From the NCBI GenBank assembly GCA_900469955.1, contig UBYX01000017.1, forward strand, positions 1 through 64,000: a stretch of 64,000 bases of DNA, written 5' to 3'. The notes beneath the pieces are model-generated. The model did not search any database and was not told the DNA's origin. It worked only from the letters and a program-made list of their open reading frames with translations. The position numbers and the translations under genes were made by a program. This DNA is from Hyphomicrobiales bacterium. Its GTDB lineage: Bacteria > Pseudomonadota > Alphaproteobacteria > Rhizobiales > Rhizobiaceae. Shown here in pieces: positions 63,801 through 64,000 of this stretch (position 1 is its first letter; every line of letters begins with the position of its first letter).

Positions 63801-64000
63801 CAACCGGCACACCCGAGGCTCCGGCCGTCCGCTACGACCTCCGCTGGGCGAAGGCCGGCGTAAGCCAGACCGCCTCGGCTGGCCTGGCGTCGGTTGACGT
63901 TACCGCCTCGGGCACATTCGAAAAGGGCACGGTGACGCTGGATACCCGTTTGTCCGGCGGAGGCGGCATCTCGCTTTCGGGAGGCGGCTCCGTTTCGCTG
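60812..64000 (+). CDS. tamB: Translocation and assembly module subunit TamB, C-terminus beyond window
   Basis: The inner-membrane-anchored partner of TamA, cut by the right edge after 1063 codons. An N-terminal helix (about residues 9-36) is followed by a long series of beta strands of the AsmA/TamB type, for example EGLLTGNLRLDTITLSDD and YAQIGGINVDWSPTALVTG. These form a hydrophobic groove across the periplasm. From about base 63440 the protein contains tandem 107-residue modules. ATG at 60812 is the likely start; TTG at 60791 and ATG at 60821 are in frame. The C-terminal DUF490 domain should lie to the right. Confidence 0.9.
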   Translation, partial: MTLMVRLLKWILKAALGAVAILFVMALGVVLFVALTPMGGRVAADRISSIVSTPDREITFSRPEGLLTGNLRLDTITLSDDAGPYAQIGGINVDWSPTALVTGVFRADRVSAETVNLIRPPRPSKAVTQPASGSSRSPLPVGVRVAQIDLPDINLSQALSGRDFSLSVKGSIDATGPDISLDLQATRKDEPDAKAFADVVYAPSENRLTLKASVTEPQGGLLARLLRLPGAPAVQLALDGEGPLSDWAGKLQGSVAGAPVIAVDGRHKLVENGRHRMEITGGGQLATLLPPAFRQLFGGTTDINIAAIYAPSGRVDIERGDLTSGTVRMTAKGAWDPAGDNSLTASLVGVNGPADFVWPINGEESRFSFETINFTLTGAASSARFNATAALSAAELPQGRFGQIRLQAESEDLDLVARSGSVRSRLTVARTDFTSDDLDRVVRGPLTLDAPLRLAPPAIGLDAATFDSANVNGTLSGAYDTSKQAVTGNFRIFANPAVLPPSLVSKFEGKLSAEGYVNVVSGGRVSLENFVMRSNAVEAHGNMLLENRKISGRLAGRVPDLRRWLPEAEGAAGFDIAANGPLSAMAVKAIVNSAEARLVGRKLQDMSFIFDGTVDPNAPKGKLTATGSLDSQPIRVNADIASAEGRTSARAINAEVGPNKLTGALNFSQGFLPEGQLTFDFPDVALLAALAAQQAQGDLRGTILFSNTDNRAGAVIRASGSGLRRGSLQISQPNIDLAIPDIKAIAAEGTVRATRLGAGSVGVDDINLDVRHGDNKTSFNLAARYDNAPLNAIGDVQTGKDISVGIESFTATPRNIPIRLEQPTRIAIANGSANLAGLTLATGNGSVTVNGSAGSVLDLTANIKALPASLLNTFVPTINAAGVISGTINATGSTSAPAIRYDLEWSDAQLRHTRDAGISPFHVAASGSFANGTVTLDATRLTGSGGLDLSATGRVLLQNGVPALDINARANAVPAELVNAFAPSLGARGTISGTVTATGTPEAPAVRYDLRWAKAGVSQTASAGLASVDVTASGTFEKGTVTLDTRLSGGGGISLSGGGSVSL
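63461..64000 (+). repeat. Tandem 321-base repeats within tamB
   Basis: The segment beginning ATTTCCGGCACC at 63461 recurs at 63782, 321 bases (107 codons) later. The two encoded modules share ISGT(I/V)xATGxxxAPA(I/V)RYDL, VTASGxFxxGTVTLD and GGxxLS. The second copy is cut by the window edge, so the copy number is unknown. Confidence 0.75.

Overview
The window reads as an ordinary, densely packed stretch of the main chromosome of a member of the Rhizobiales, most likely Rhizobiaceae. The evidence is the gene families: a C4-pathway 5-aminolevulinate synthase, the CobS and CobT parts of the aerobic cobaltochelatase, CpdR, the TIGR02302/DUF4175 protein next to lysA, HIG1-type twin-transmembrane and DUF3108/DUF2125/DUF2937 proteins, a TlpA-type thioredoxin beside argH, high GC, and a CTTGAC-N17-CTATAG promoter of the rhizobial housekeeping type. 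I found no insertion sequence, prophage, CRISPR array or toxin-antitoxin pair. The longest stretches without a gene are under 300 bases.

Layout. 1-7.4 kb: a truncated acyl-CoA synthetase, tRNA-Leu(CAA), dsbB, an HNH nuclease, an AlkA-like glycosylase, gluQ, a YihY membrane protein, an SDR, a HIG1 protein, a PduO-type cobalamin adenosyltransferase and a rhomboid protease. 7.4-10.3 kb: etfB-etfA and 3-hydroxybutyryl-CoA dehydrogenase, behind a promoter with a palindrome in its spacer. 10.3-18.6 kb: tlpA, argH, a small LptM-type lipoprotein, lysA, the TIGR02302 protein, cpdR, hpt and a DUF3426-like membrane protein. 18.7-31 kb: ftsE-ftsX, YdcF, plsC, chaC, DUF2125, the hisC-tyrC pair, a methyltransferase, gloB, a cupin, lysoplasmalogenase, an EamA exporter and DUF3108. 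31-41.7 kb: rpmB, the queuosine-precursor transporter with a preQ1-like leader, a nucleotide kinase, a phytase-type esterase, cobT-cobS with a J-domain protein, bolA, a CorC-like protein, aroB-aroK and xerD. 41.7-54.1 kb: accA, an L,D-transpeptidase, TusA, a COG0523 GTPase with dacC, an M20 amidohydrolase, tRNA-Arg(CCT), an SleB hydrolase, two hypothetical proteins, an FAD monooxygenase, dxr and hemA. 54.3-64 kb: a form II-type CO-dehydrogenase-like operon (S-L-M), a glycine-zipper lipoprotein, and tamA-tamB, the last running off the right edge.

How the parts fit. Most of the content is housekeeping: amino-acid synthesis (argH, lysA, hisC, tyrC, aroBK), cofactors (hemA, cobST, cobalamin adenosylation, dxr), envelope assembly (ftsEX, plsC, dacC, L,D-transpeptidase, SleB, tamAB), redox folding (dsbB, tlpA) and fatty-acid or branched-chain oxidation (etfBA, hbd). 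The signals that go beyond routine annotation are regulatory. The start codon of the queuosine-precursor transporter lies inside a predicted preQ1-I pseudoknot. A TTGAT-N4-GTCAA box sits upstream of hemA. A near-perfect palindrome lies between -35 and -10 of etfBA. CtrA-like half-sites lie near cpdR and between ftsE and its divergent neighbour. All of these are read by eye and untested.
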